Assembly (NCBI RefSeq): GCF_002874775.1
Contig: NZ_CP020991.1
Coordinates: 2,394,451-2,458,450 of the forward strand
Direction: 5' to 3'
DNA: 64,000 nt
Source: Monoglobus pectinilyticus
GTDB lineage: Bacteria; Bacillota; Clostridia; Monoglobales; Monoglobaceae
The position numbers and the translations under genes are program-made. Below the pieces are notes generated by a model that was not told the origin of the DNA, did not search any database, and saw nothing but the letters and a program-made list of their open reading frames with translations. Shown piece after piece: positions 53,157-63,100 of the stretch (positions are counted from its first letter, which is position 1; every line of letters starts with the position of its first letter).

Positions 53157-53301
53157 CGCATAAAAAACTGAAACGGAGTAAAAAACACCGGAAAGTTTTT
53201 GTATATATAAAAATATTTAATTATTTAAAATAAAATCCATTAAACACCTTAAAATTAAATAGTTAAAAAGTACATATAGCTCCGTTTCAGTTTTTTATGC
53301 G
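53157..53301 (+). repeat. 145-bp inverted-repeat element, copy 1
   Basis: Perfect 22-base terminal inverted repeats at 53157-53178 and 53280-53301 (outer bases CGCATAAAAAACTG) flank about 100 bases of AT-rich DNA. Its right end abuts the start of the orphan RHS core homology. Confidence 0.82.
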
Positions 53302-53325
53302 TATAGAGAAAGCGGACAGCTGTCG

Positions 53326-54966
53326 GTGATGACAACGACAAATGGAAGCAGGACGCAGGGATATATGTATGATACAAGAGGAAACAGGAGTAAAATAAAA
53401 GAAGGAAATAGTTATTGGAAGAATTATACGTATGACGCAAATAATAGAATTACAAGAACAACACAGCAGGCAGATGATAGTAATGATATCTATGAGAACT
53501 ATACGTATGATGCGAATGGAAATTGTCTAACGATGAGAAGGTCATATTATAGTGATGATGGAGATAATTCAGAAGAAACGGGATATGACGAATTTAAATA
53601 TGGATATGATGCGTATAACAGACAAATAAGTTATTATAATTATGAAGTAGATTATGTAGGAGACTATGAGGATGAGACAACAGCAACGTATACATATGAC
53701 GCGATAGGAAGGAGAGCAAGCAAAAAGGTAGACGGAGCGACGACAATGCACAGATGGGACGGAAGCAGCATAGTAGGAGACAGCGGAACAGGAGCGGCAA
53801 CGTATTATAGAGGAATAAATATAATAGCACAGAACAAGAACAACGCGGTGAACTACTATGTATATGACGGACATGGGAATACAGTAACACTGACGGACGC
53901 AAACGGGGCGACAGTATCCAAATGTGACTATAGTGCGTATGGGAATAGAACGTCAATAAAGAGTTATATAAATACGCCGTTCAAATACTGCGGAGAATAC
54001 CAGGACAACGAAAGTGGAATGGTATATCTGAGAAACAGGTATTACAAAATAAACGAAGGACGCTTCACGCAGGAAGACCCGGCAAAAGACGGATTGAACT
54101 GGTACGCATACTGCGGTAATAATCCTGTGAACTTCGTTGACCCAAGCGGGCTGGTAAATGTTGAGGATGAAGATCCTATACATGATTATTGTTCAAATCA
54201 AGGTCAAGTTGTTGGACAGGAAAGAATAAATATTAATAGCGCAATTCATGCTTATCAAGATGGGGTTTTGTCCTATGAGGATATGTTAAAAAATGTTGTA
54301 CTCAATGGTGGAACCATAAAGGAAGAAAAGAAACTTGATGCTATACAAGTTGAGGAAACAAAAAATGGTTTTGCGGTAACTGCATATATAAGATATTCTG
54401 GGAATTTAAGTAATGTAAGTTATGAAGGTAAAACATACTCAGAATATGCAACTGAAGGAATTGAAAATTATTGGAGTGGCACTATATATGGTATTACTGT
54501 AACTACTAATGTGGTTACAACAGATGATGGAATACATAAAAGGAAAGATATGAAAATTGATAATGGCAGTTATAAGGATTCAAGTACAAGTCAAGGTACA
54601 AATAACATTTTTCCTAATGGAGTATCATGGGTACTTTGGCAAAACAATAGCGAAAATATAAATCCTAATACTGATCTATTTAAAATAGTAGCGGCTCACG
54701 AGTTTGGACATTTATTTTTTAATATTAATGATAATTGTAGAGATGCAAGACACAAAAATGTTCCCGAAAGTAAATCTATACATGCGTACTCGGTAATGAC
54801 GCGAACTAACATGATAGGTCTATCATCATCAACATTAGATTTGGCGTTTATGATAAAAAATTATAAAATAAGTAATTTTTCGCAAGGGATTTTTTGTGCA
54901 GATTATACTAATATTTTAGATAGATATTCTCAAGGATGGTATTATAAAAGATTTTATGAAGACTAA
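53326..54966 (+). CDS. Orphan RHS core fragment with HEFGH metalloprotease tip
   Basis: A 546-codon frame opening at GTG 53326 (open back to about 53291). It has no signal peptide and no ribosome site. Residues 1-280 repeat the C-terminal core of the full RHS protein (49651-50640). The last 190 residues before FVDPSG are almost identical, including TATYTYDAIGRRASKKVDGA. The tip (about 276-546) is different: AAHEFGHLFFNIND at about residue 456-469 has a canonical HExxH zinc site (H458, E459, H462), and HAYSVM is a Met-turn-like motif. Tip segments AYQDGVLSYEDMLKNVVLNG and YSQGWYYKRFYED are related to tip 1. It is probably a silent donor cassette that can be joined to the RHS shell by recombination. 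Confidence 0.75.
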   Translation: MMTTTNGSRTQGYMYDTRGNRSKIKEGNSYWKNYTYDANNRITRTTQQADDSNDIYENYTYDANGNCLTMRRSYYSDDGDNSEETGYDEFKYGYDAYNRQISYYNYEVDYVGDYEDETTATYTYDAIGRRASKKVDGATTMHRWDGSSIVGDSGTGAATYYRGINIIAQNKNNAVNYYVYDGHGNTVTLTDANGATVSKCDYSAYGNRTSIKSYINTPFKYCGEYQDNESGMVYLRNRYYKINEGRFTQEDPAKDGLNWYAYCGNNPVNFVDPSGLVNVEDEDPIHDYCSNQGQVVGQERININSAIHAYQDGVLSYEDMLKNVVLNGGTIKEEKKLDAIQVEETKNGFAVTAYIRYSGNLSNVSYEGKTYSEYATEGIENYWSGTIYGITVTTNVVTTDDGIHKRKDMKIDNGSYKDSSTSQGTNNIFPNGVSWVLWQNNSENINPNTDLFKIVAAHEFGHLFFNINDNCRDARHKNVPESKSIHAYSVMTRTNMIGLSSSTLDLAFMIKNYKISNFSQGIFCADYTNILDRYSQGWYYKRFYED

Positions 54967-54997
54967 AATTTTATTAAAAAGGAAGATGAATTTATAA

Positions 54998-56617
54998 ATG
55001 GAAAATATATTTAAAAAAATATTGTTATTATTAGTTGTTATATGTTCATTTTTTTGTAGTAATGTGTTTGCAAGTGAACGGGTTATAAGAAATATGACAA
55101 TTGAGGATATTGCGGAGAAAAATTTTGAGTTAGATTGGAAAAATGTCATCCCCAAAGAACAGTTCAGTCCTGGAATGTATTTTTGTTCAGGTGTATATGA
55201 CTTTGGAACTACATTTCACTATTACGATATATCGAATGATATATCAAATGAAATATTTATAGATTATGATGGTAATATAACATTGAATCCAATAATTTTT
55301 CAGGATGGTATTGCAATTATAAAAACTACAGAAGAAACTTTGGATGAGCAGAAAATAAACTATAAATATGGCTGTATAAATAGTAAATATGAATGGATAA
55401 TTCCACCTATATATGAGAGAATAGTGTATTGCGATAACGGTTTTATTATGGCTGAGAGAAACAAAAGAATATATATATTTAATATTTACGGAGAAGTACA
55501 AATTTCTTTTAGACAAGATGAATTTTATGCAGAGTTTTCTACTGGTGATGTTATTTTAAAATTAAGTAATCTAAAGACTAAGAGTCAATATTTGTTGGAT
55601 AATAGTTTTAATATTATAAATAAGTATAATTTAAATTCAAAAGAAGAAAAGGAAGTAAGTCAAGGAGGTTATATCACTTTTGATAATAGAATTAAAAATA
55701 ATATATATTATAGAGCTGATGAAAAAAATAACGATATAATAATAAATGGGTATAATTCAAAAGGTGAATTACTAAACGCACTAAATTTAAGTGATAAAAT
55801 TGGTAAAAAATTTAATGTTTTTACAAGTCAAATATTAGATAATGGGGATCTGATTTTATGTTTAAATGTTGAAAACGATACACATTGCATTGTACTATTT
55901 TCTGCATTAACAAGTGATTGTTATACATCTTATTATTTTAAAGATGGATTTCCGTTTGAGCAAGTATATAATTTTTATGATATGTTAGTATTTGATAATG
56001 GAATTGTTATGGATAATAACTTAGAATATGTGGGTCATTTATATAACAATGACAATTATGAAGTTAAAATTTTTGTAGACAAAGGAAAATTAATATGCAG
56101 TTTACTAAAATATGTAGATTCATCAGAGAGTATATTTGATAAAAGTCTTTATCAGTTAAGTAATGTATATATAGTTTATAATAATAAAAAAGAATTGAGT
56201 AATGATAATTTGCTTGTAGATAAAAATAGAATAAGTAAATATGTTGAACCTAAAGGTGTTTATGGTGAAATAAATATATACTTAAATAATAAAAGATTAA
56301 ATTTTGATATAGCACCGATAACAGAAGATGACAGAACACTAGTGCCAATGAGGGCAATATTTGAAGCACTGGGAGCAGAAGTAGAATGGGAAAATGAAAC
56401 CCAAACGGCAACAGCAACAAAGGATGGAATAACAGTGTCGGTGACAATTGACAGTAATAAAATGCAGAAAAATGCAGAAGAAATAGAACTGGATGTTCCT
56501 GCAAGGTTAGTAGAAGACAGCAGGACATTGGTACCATTAAGGGCAATATCAGAAGCATTTGGCTGTCAGGTGGAATGGAATGAAGAATTACAAAGGGTAG
56601 ATATTTATTCAAACTAA
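54998..56617 (+). CDS. Secreted WG-repeat/stalk protein, candidate partner of tip 2
   Basis: A 539-aa protein with the same layout as partner 1: a signal peptide (MENIFKKILLLLVVICSFFC, then SNVFASER), WG-type repeats (YKYGCINSKYEWIIPPIYER and others) and a C-terminal stalk domain (about 430-539) nearly identical to that of partner 1. The N-terminal and middle parts are strongly diverged from partner 1, as expected if the partner is matched to its own tip. It lies 31 bases after the orphan tip, with AAAGGAAG upstream, and should be expressed only if the cassette is transcribed. Confidence 0.72.
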   Translation: MENIFKKILLLLVVICSFFCSNVFASERVIRNMTIEDIAEKNFELDWKNVIPKEQFSPGMYFCSGVYDFGTTFHYYDISNDISNEIFIDYDGNITLNPIIFQDGIAIIKTTEETLDEQKINYKYGCINSKYEWIIPPIYERIVYCDNGFIMAERNKRIYIFNIYGEVQISFRQDEFYAEFSTGDVILKLSNLKTKSQYLLDNSFNIINKYNLNSKEEKEVSQGGYITFDNRIKNNIYYRADEKNNDIIINGYNSKGELLNALNLSDKIGKKFNVFTSQILDNGDLILCLNVENDTHCIVLFSALTSDCYTSYYFKDGFPFEQVYNFYDMLVFDNGIVMDNNLEYVGHLYNNDNYEVKIFVDKGKLICSLLKYVDSSESIFDKSLYQLSNVYIVYNNKKELSNDNLLVDKNRISKYVEPKGVYGEINIYLNNKRLNFDIAPITEDDRTLVPMRAIFEALGAEVEWENETQTATATKDGITVSVTIDSNKMQKNAEEIELDVPARLVEDSRTLVPLRAISEAFGCQVEWNEELQRVDIYSN

Positions 56618-56626
56618 AATTGTTGT

Positions 56627-56652
56627 GGAGGGCGTATTGATTTACGCCCTCC
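56627..56652 (+). repeat. GC-rich hairpin after partner 2
   Basis: GGAGGGCGTA pairs with TACGCCCTCC. It is the second copy of the hairpin at 53101. Confidence 0.8.
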
Positions 56653-56680
56653 GGTAACTCCAAAAAGTTGGACAAGAGTA

Positions 56681-56822
56681 CGTATAAAAAATTGAAACGA
56701 AGTAAAAACATCAGAAAGTTTTTGAATATATAAAGAAATAACTATTTAAAATAAAATTCATCAAACACTTTAATTTTAAATGGCTAAAAATTTATATAGC
56801 TCTGTTTTAGTTTTTTATGTTT
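56681..56822 (+). repeat. 145-bp inverted-repeat element, copy 2 (decayed)
   Basis: Matches the element at 53157-53301 along its length with scattered substitutions. The outer ends are CGTATAAAAAATTGAAACG and GTTTTAGTTTTTTATGTT, no longer perfect inverses. No RHS fragment follows this copy. Confidence 0.75.
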
Positions 56823-57304
56823 ATTTAGTTTAAAGTACTGTATACTATTGATATCCAAATGTATTGAGTCATGCTGACCATATGAGAAAGACTTAAACAA
56901 GGGAATATTATGAACCGGGCAGAGCGGTATAGACGATGTTAGATAAATTGAGATAGTATAGAAAAATAAAATATCATTTTACAGGTTTTGTTGATTTGTG
57001 TTGATGTTGGATATTTAATGCTGGAGTTTGAAAATGATTTAACTTTTTATTTATTAGCAGCGGCAGGAGAATATATAAATAGATACAAAATATTAGATTC
57101 ATTAAGGATATATTTAGTTTACTTGATATGCTGCAAGTAAGTAATGGGATAATATATATGGAATAAGTGAGAACAGAATAATTGTATTCTTCAAGAAGTT
57201 TATAATATAGAACTATTTGCTGAAAGTATATTTAAATCAAGTAGCCGCTAAGAAAAGTGGATAGTAGATAAAATTTTTCAGCATAAAATAATATAATATC
57301 ACTG
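56823..57304. other. AT-rich gap after the RHS cassettes
   Basis: About 480 bases with stops in every frame. No further RHS text, repeat or RNA is recognised. Confidence 0.5.
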
Positions 57305-57333
57305 TTGAAAAATTATATAAAATGTGTTATTAT
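57305..57333 (+). promoter_or_regulatory. Promoter of the HATPase gene
   Basis: TTGAAA at 57305 and TATTAT at 57328 with a 17-base spacer. It covers the in-frame ATG at 57324, supporting the later start at 57360. Confidence 0.6.
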
Positions 57334-57359
57334 ATTCTAAAGATTTGGGGGTGCCCGAT

Positions 57360-58307
57360 ATGAACGATTCTGTTAAAGAGCTTTGTATAGGCGAAAACGG
57401 AAAGTTAAGCGCTAAAAATCTCAGAGCATTTTTAGCAAATAATTTAAAAAACGAAAAGTTGGTTTTACGTGTAGGCGCCTTTGATTCAACATTTGAAAAC
57501 GATATTGATTATATAGTAAAACTTATTGAAGATAATACATATTATGTCAGAAATCTGCTTAAACTCCTGGTCGAGTCTGAGGATCTTAAACCTGATAATA
57601 TTGATATTATATATAAGGCAAGTTCTTCTATGGGAACAACTTATTTGCGCCTAAGAAATCTATGTGAGCTTACCCAGGGGAAATATGGCATAAATTTAAA
57701 AACAAGAAATTCGGTTGAAATCAGTGCGTTTTTAAATGAGTTTGTTAAAACTGTGCATAACTGTCTGCCGGTTTCAATGTGCAGAAATATTTCTTTGCGT
57801 AACAACGTAAGAAATGATTTATACGCCAGTATTAATCAGACAGGGCTTACTCATATACTGGTCAATCTGCTTGTTAACGCTTTAGTTCACAGTCACTCTG
57901 AAAACAGAAAAGTTGATATTATATTAAATAGTTTTAAAAAAGAAAAATTTATTGCAATCTCTGTTGTGGATTATGGTATAGGCGTCGATTTGAAAAAGAT
58001 TCATGCAATTATGGAACGGAACATCAATGACGTTTTTGACGGGAGCAAGACCTTGCTTAGGTCATATAAGGGATACGGCCTTTTGGTTTGTCAGAAACTA
58101 GCCGGAAATATGGATGGAAAAATTCTTGTCTCAAATATAAAAGAAGGCGGCTCAGTATTTACAGTAGTGATGAATTTGACCGCCAAAGAGGAAAGCGGAG
58201 ATTTTCTCAGGCTGCGTGATTCAGCGGGGAATAATGATAATCTTGTGGATGTTGAACTGATAGCTTTGGCGCTTTATCAGATTATAAAAAATGAGAAGCT
58301 TGTTTAA
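57360..58307 (+). CDS. Histidine-kinase-type ATPase without an evident phosphoacceptor His
   Basis: A 315-aa protein. Residues 45-150 are helical and match the place of a dimerisation domain, but NDIDYIVKLIEDNTYYVRNL has no H-box His. Residues 155-275 are a HATPase domain: N box LVNLLVNALVHSHSENRKVD, G1 VVDYGIGVDLK, G2 SYKGYGLLVCQKLAGNMDGK and GGSVFTVVM. There is no receiver or membrane domain nearby. It may be a non-phosphorylating sensor, an anti-sigma-type kinase or a split kinase. GGGGGTG precedes the ATG. A TatD-linked radical SAM gene follows after 32 bases. Confidence 0.72.
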   Translation: MNDSVKELCIGENGKLSAKNLRAFLANNLKNEKLVLRVGAFDSTFENDIDYIVKLIEDNTYYVRNLLKLLVESEDLKPDNIDIIYKASSSMGTTYLRLRNLCELTQGKYGINLKTRNSVEISAFLNEFVKTVHNCLPVSMCRNISLRNNVRNDLYASINQTGLTHILVNLLVNALVHSHSENRKVDIILNSFKKEKFIAISVVDYGIGVDLKKIHAIMERNINDVFDGSKTLLRSYKGYGLLVCQKLAGNMDGKILVSNIKEGGSVFTVVMNLTAKEESGDFLRLRDSAGNNDNLVDVELIALALYQIIKNEKLV

Positions 58308-58339
58308 TTTTAGATTGAATTTGAAAGGATGAGAGAATA

Positions 58340-58945
58340 TTGACTATAACATATGAATATCATAATTCACTTTATGTAAACATAACAAACCGCTGTTCGA
58401 ATGCATGCGTTTTCTGCGTCAGGACAAAACATGATAATGTTAACGGAAAGGATGACCTTTGGCTGGATAGGGAGCCGAGTATTGAGGAGATAAAAGCTGA
58501 TTTTGAGAAAAGAGATTTATCAAAATATGATGAGATAGTATTCTGCGGATATGGAGAACCAACCGAAAGATTTGACGATTTAATTGAGATTGCAAGATGG
58601 ATAAAGTCAAAAAAACCTGATTCTGTTATAAGAATAAACACAAACGGTCAGGCAAATCTTATTAACGGCAGGGATGTCACTCCGGAGCTTGATGGCGCTA
58701 TAGATATTATAGGAATCAGTTTAAATGCTTCAAACGCTAAAGAATATCAGGATATATGCAAGAGCAGATATGGAGAAGAGTCTTTTGAGGCTTTGCAGGA
58801 TTTTGCGAAAAGAGCGAAAGATTATGTTAAACTTGTTGTCTTTAGTGTGGTAGATAAAACTATACCGGAAAGTGATATTGAGATATGCAGAAAGATAGCT
58901 GAAGACTGCGGTGTAAAGTTTAGGCTTAGAGAGTATATTGAATAA
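58340..58945 (+). CDS. TatD-linked radical SAM protein
   Basis: A 201-aa cytoplasmic radical SAM protein. The cluster motif CSNACVFCVR (CxxxCxxC) lies at about residues 19-26. VFCGYGEPTERFDDLIEIAR is the GEP block, and IRINTNGQANLINGRDVTPE and IISLNA-type text (here IGISLNASN) are typical of the small TatD-associated family of Clostridia. Its substrate is unknown in the literature I can recall. No tatD gene is adjacent in this window. It starts at TTG with AAAGGATGAG upstream. A terminator follows. Confidence 0.85.
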   Translation: MTITYEYHNSLYVNITNRCSNACVFCVRTKHDNVNGKDDLWLDREPSIEEIKADFEKRDLSKYDEIVFCGYGEPTERFDDLIEIARWIKSKKPDSVIRINTNGQANLINGRDVTPELDGAIDIIGISLNASNAKEYQDICKSRYGEESFEALQDFAKRAKDYVKLVVFSVVDKTIPESDIEICRKIAEDCGVKFRLREYIE

Positions 58946-58952
58946 AATAATA

Positions 58953-59000
58953 TATCCCGCATCAGAGTTTATGTTTTAAGCTCTGATGTGGGATTTTTTA
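58953..59000 (+). terminator. Terminator of the radical SAM operon
   Basis: CCCGCATCAGAG pairs with CTCTGATGTGGG around a 13-base loop and is followed by ATTTTTTAT. Confidence 0.9.
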
Positions 59001-59127
59001 TGTTTAAATTTAAGATAATTGTTTTTTTATTTGTATATTGGAATTGGATATTAAGCAGCTAATATTAAGATGTAAAGTTTAAGACGGAGAGTATAGTAAA
59101 TAAAATGTTAAAAGGCAGTAAAATGTA

Positions 59128-59420
59128 AAGGTGTTTTTTAGTGAACAACGGCATGTGTGACTATGACCCCACCTGTATGGTGGGGTCACAGACCTTGGAG
59201 GTTGTAAAGAAATGAGTATGTATAACACACACTTTTTAAGAAAAGTGTGGTCACAGCCCTGCCGAAGCTTGCGAAACCATGTTTTTATATAATTTATTAT
59301 AGAATAATTATATATTTATTATCTAATGCGGTGTATATGGTGAACTTCGGTAGGGCGTGCAATCACGCCGCGTTAGGTGAGCCATCATCTCACGCGAAGC
59401 GTGAATTACTTATGACATAA
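59128..59420. repeat. Hairpin-mosaic repeats near 59 kb
   Basis: Further members of the family at 32-40 kb. GTGAACAACGGCATGTG is at 59140. CCCCACC/GGTGGGG is followed by TCACAGACC, and CACACTTTT/AAAAGTGTG by GTCACAG. CCTGCCGAAGCTTGCG occurs at 59255, GTGAACTTCGGTAGGGCG at 59339, and CACGCCGCGTTAGGTGAGCC with TCACGCGAAGCGTGA after it. The remaining 59421-60027 is AT-rich with no gene seen. Confidence 0.75.
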
Positions 59421-60027
59421 TCTTTTCCGCGCCTAGTAGCCGTTAACATTTAAATGTTACATTTAATAACAGATGTTTAGATTTAAATACTGTTATATGG
59501 TTCCTGCTCATTTTAAATTGATTTATTATTCTATGTTAAACGTTAAAATCGGATTTTACAGGATTTCTGCTGAATCAAATAATTTTAATCCGTATGGAGC
59601 CGAATTGAATTCTGATTTTTAAATTTATTTAGTGATATTTTTCGTCTGTAAATTTTATAAAAAATTATAATATTATAGATTTTGCGGGTATATTTTATTC
59701 TTTTTTCTAATACACTATCTAGTTATAATAGATTTTAAATTATCAGTATATATTGTAGTTTTTTTAACATTTGGTATTCTAAAGCACTTTCGCTGGTATT
59801 TATAGAAATGGCAAAAAAATAAAGAAATGCCAAAAAACTAAACAACTATAATGGTGAAGCGATATGCTTTGTGCATATTTTTGTGCTTGAATATTCCGAA
59901 AAACTGATGTTTTTAATAATATGGATGTGATAAAATGAAAAAAACATCGTCAAATTGCACAATTAAAATAGGAGGCTAAAATTCTTGTTTTACTTTACTG
60001 GTTATTTTGCGGTATGTTAAAAAACAC

Positions 60028-60056
60028 TTGAATTTAAAAAAATTATGTATTAGTAT
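60028..60056 (+). promoter_or_regulatory. Possible promoter of the pectate lyase
   Basis: TTGAAT at 60028 and TAGTAT at 60051 with a 17-base spacer, about 45 bases before the AAGGAGG site. Confidence 0.4.
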
Positions 60057-60108
60057 AAATACACCAAATATATTTGAAAAGATATAAAAATTTAAGGAGG
60101 AATTTCTA

Positions 60109-63100
60109 ATGGGTAGTTTTACAAGAAAAACTATTGCTATGGTATTGAGTTTGGCAATGATGATAACATTGTTTGCCGGACTTGGTTTCATGGAAGTTAA
60201 CGCGGTAGGCGGCACGGTCGTTCCGGTTGGCACTACCGTGTATGATTTTACAAAATTGACCACTAAGACGCTTGCAGAAGGAACAGAGGGATTTGAAGGA
60301 TTTTCTGGCACGGTGTCGGCCGCAGCCTCGGACAGCAAATCATATGTTCAGATTACAAAGACATCAACCGACGCTTTGACATTCGTCGTTGACAGCGTAT
60401 GGAGCGCAACATTCTCAAGTTTACACAGCAATAATGCAAAAGGCTTTATGATAACAGCTCCGGACGGAAAGATGTATGGAAGAAAATCTGCTGAGGACGG
60501 TTTAACATTGTCTAATATGCCTGCCGGTACATATAAAATAACGGCTGTAACAGTGCCTACTAAGATGGATGATGGAACTGGTACCATAGTGGATGTAAGC
60601 GCTAATCATGCTTATCTTTCAACAGCGGTATTCACTGTTGAATCAAATGAACCTCCTGCTGATGTTACTGATTTAACAGCGTCAATAGGTGATAGTCAGG
60701 TTGATTTAGATTGGGAAGCTTCAAGTCTTGCTTCAGTATATTATATATTTGTTGATGGTTCAAGTGTTCCTATAGAAACAACATCAACTAATTATACTAT
60801 TGGCGAACTGACAAACGATGTTGAACACACATTTGTGGTTAAAGCTGTAAACTCGGCAGGTTCAAGCGCCGGCGTCACAGTGACAGCCACTCCTAAAGAG
60901 CCTACTGAACCTCCTGGAACGTTCACTCTTACGGCGACCGCCGGAAATCAGAGAGTAAACCTTAGCTGGACAGCGGCTCAGTATGCGGTTTCATATGATG
61001 TGTACCGCGACGGAACAGCTATAGCTACAGGGCTTACTGATAAAACGTATCAGGATACAAGGCTTACAAACGGAACAGCATATAAATATGTTGTGAAAGC
61101 TTCAAATAAAAACGGTTCTACAGATTCGAATGAGTTACAGGTTTCACCTGTTGAGCCGCTGCCGTCGGATATTAAAATTATTGAGCAGGCAGGATGGCTT
61201 GAATCAGCTGTTGTTAAATGGACAAATACGGCAGAAGTAGACAAATATAATGTATATACCAAAAAAGCTGGGGATACAGATTATATTAAGGTAGACGACG
61301 AATTAGTCCGTTACTATGGTTCATATTATAGGGTAGACGCAGTAGGATTGGAAGCAGGTCAATATACCGTTAAAATAGCGTCTGTAATGGATGGATCTGA
61401 GACCGGGGCTGTTGAGACGGAAGTGATTAATGTTTTGGCTCACAACAGAGACGGTTATGCTCATGACCCGGCTTCACCGAACAAGACAGCTTCAGGCGGT
61501 TATAAAGATAACGGAACTCCCGGAGATGACGCAATAATACTTTATATGGATAAGGATACAATAAACACAGTTGAGTTAGATGTTGTTACCAATAGCAAAG
61601 GCGGCACTACTCATGAAGTAGGATTAGCCAATATTATGGCAGGCCGTGAAAAAGGTTATGATAAAACACCTCTTATTATCAGATTTATTGGTATGATAAA
61701 CTCTACAGATGTAAGCGGACTTAACGGTGATAGATATATTCAGGTTAAGGGATGTTATAATGTGACTGTTGAAGGTATTGGAGACGATACTATGCTTAAT
61801 GGCTGGAGTTTCCTAATAAGGATGGCAAATAACATTGAGGTAAGAAATTTTGGAGTAAAGGGATTCAATGATGATGGTATCTCACTTGATACTGCTAATA
61901 CTAATATTTGGGTACATAACAATGATATTTTCTATGGACAGAACAAAGGCGGAGACCAGGAAAAGGGAGATGGTTCTGTTGATGTTAAAGGCAAATCAAC
62001 ATATGTAACAGTGTCTTATAACCATTTCTTTGATTCAGGAAAGTGTTCACTTTGCGGTATGCATCAGGATTCAAACACAGGAGAATTCTTTGTTACTTAT
62101 CATCATAACTGGTTTGACCACTCGGATTCACGTCATCCCAGAATAAGAGTTGGAACAATACATATATACAATAACTATTTTGATGGAAACGCAAAGTATG
62201 GAGTTGGTATTACAACCGGCGGTTCAGCATTTGTTGAAAATAATTATTTCAGAAACTGCTATCATCCTGTTCTCTCTTCAAGACAGGGAACAGACGCTCT
62301 TGGAAAAGGAACGTTTTCAGGAGAAGACGGCGGTATGGTAAAAATGTTTAATAATACTATAACCGGTGACCGTACAGTTCCGGTAGTTGATGCGAGAACC
62401 CCGATTGAGACAGGTTTTGACGCATATATAGCATATAGCCGTGATGAAAAGGTTCCTGAGCAATATGTTACAGTAGCCGGCGGAACAAAGTATAACAATT
62501 TTGACACTGCTGCAGCAATGTATACATATACACCTGACGACCCTGAAAATGTTCCGGGCAATGTAACAGCTTTTGCCGGCAGAACACAGGGCGGAGACTT
62601 TATTTATACTTTCGATGATTCTGTAGCTGATGAAAGCTATGCAATTGATACTGTATTGGAAGCAAAACTGAAAGAATACACAACATCAATGGCTTGGAAC
62701 TATATTGTCAGCGGAAAGACATATCCGGCAACAACTGACGGTCCTATACCGACCTCAAAACCAACTATCAAGCCTATAGAAACACCGAAACCGACAAACA
62801 CACCGGGACCAACTCTTGACCCGACGCAGCCAACACCGACTGCCACAGCATTGCCAACAGCGCCTCCAACAGCAGCGCCTAAGACAACATATTGGAAGCC
62901 GGCAGCGAATATTACAGCAGGTGAGACTATAGGTATACCTGGATTAAGCCCGGTAGACAATATGACATATACTGAGAAGAAGCAGACAATCGGCGGAGTA
63001 GCATTTACAGGTAAGTGTGTTGGACTGACAGCAGCTTCACCGGACGGAAAGACAGGAGCTTCACTGAAATTCACACCGGAGAGCGACGGAACGTTTATAG

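Noticed and set aside
56823-57304. A third RHS cassette after the second inverted-repeat element
   Set aside because: No YD-repeat text is found in any frame.
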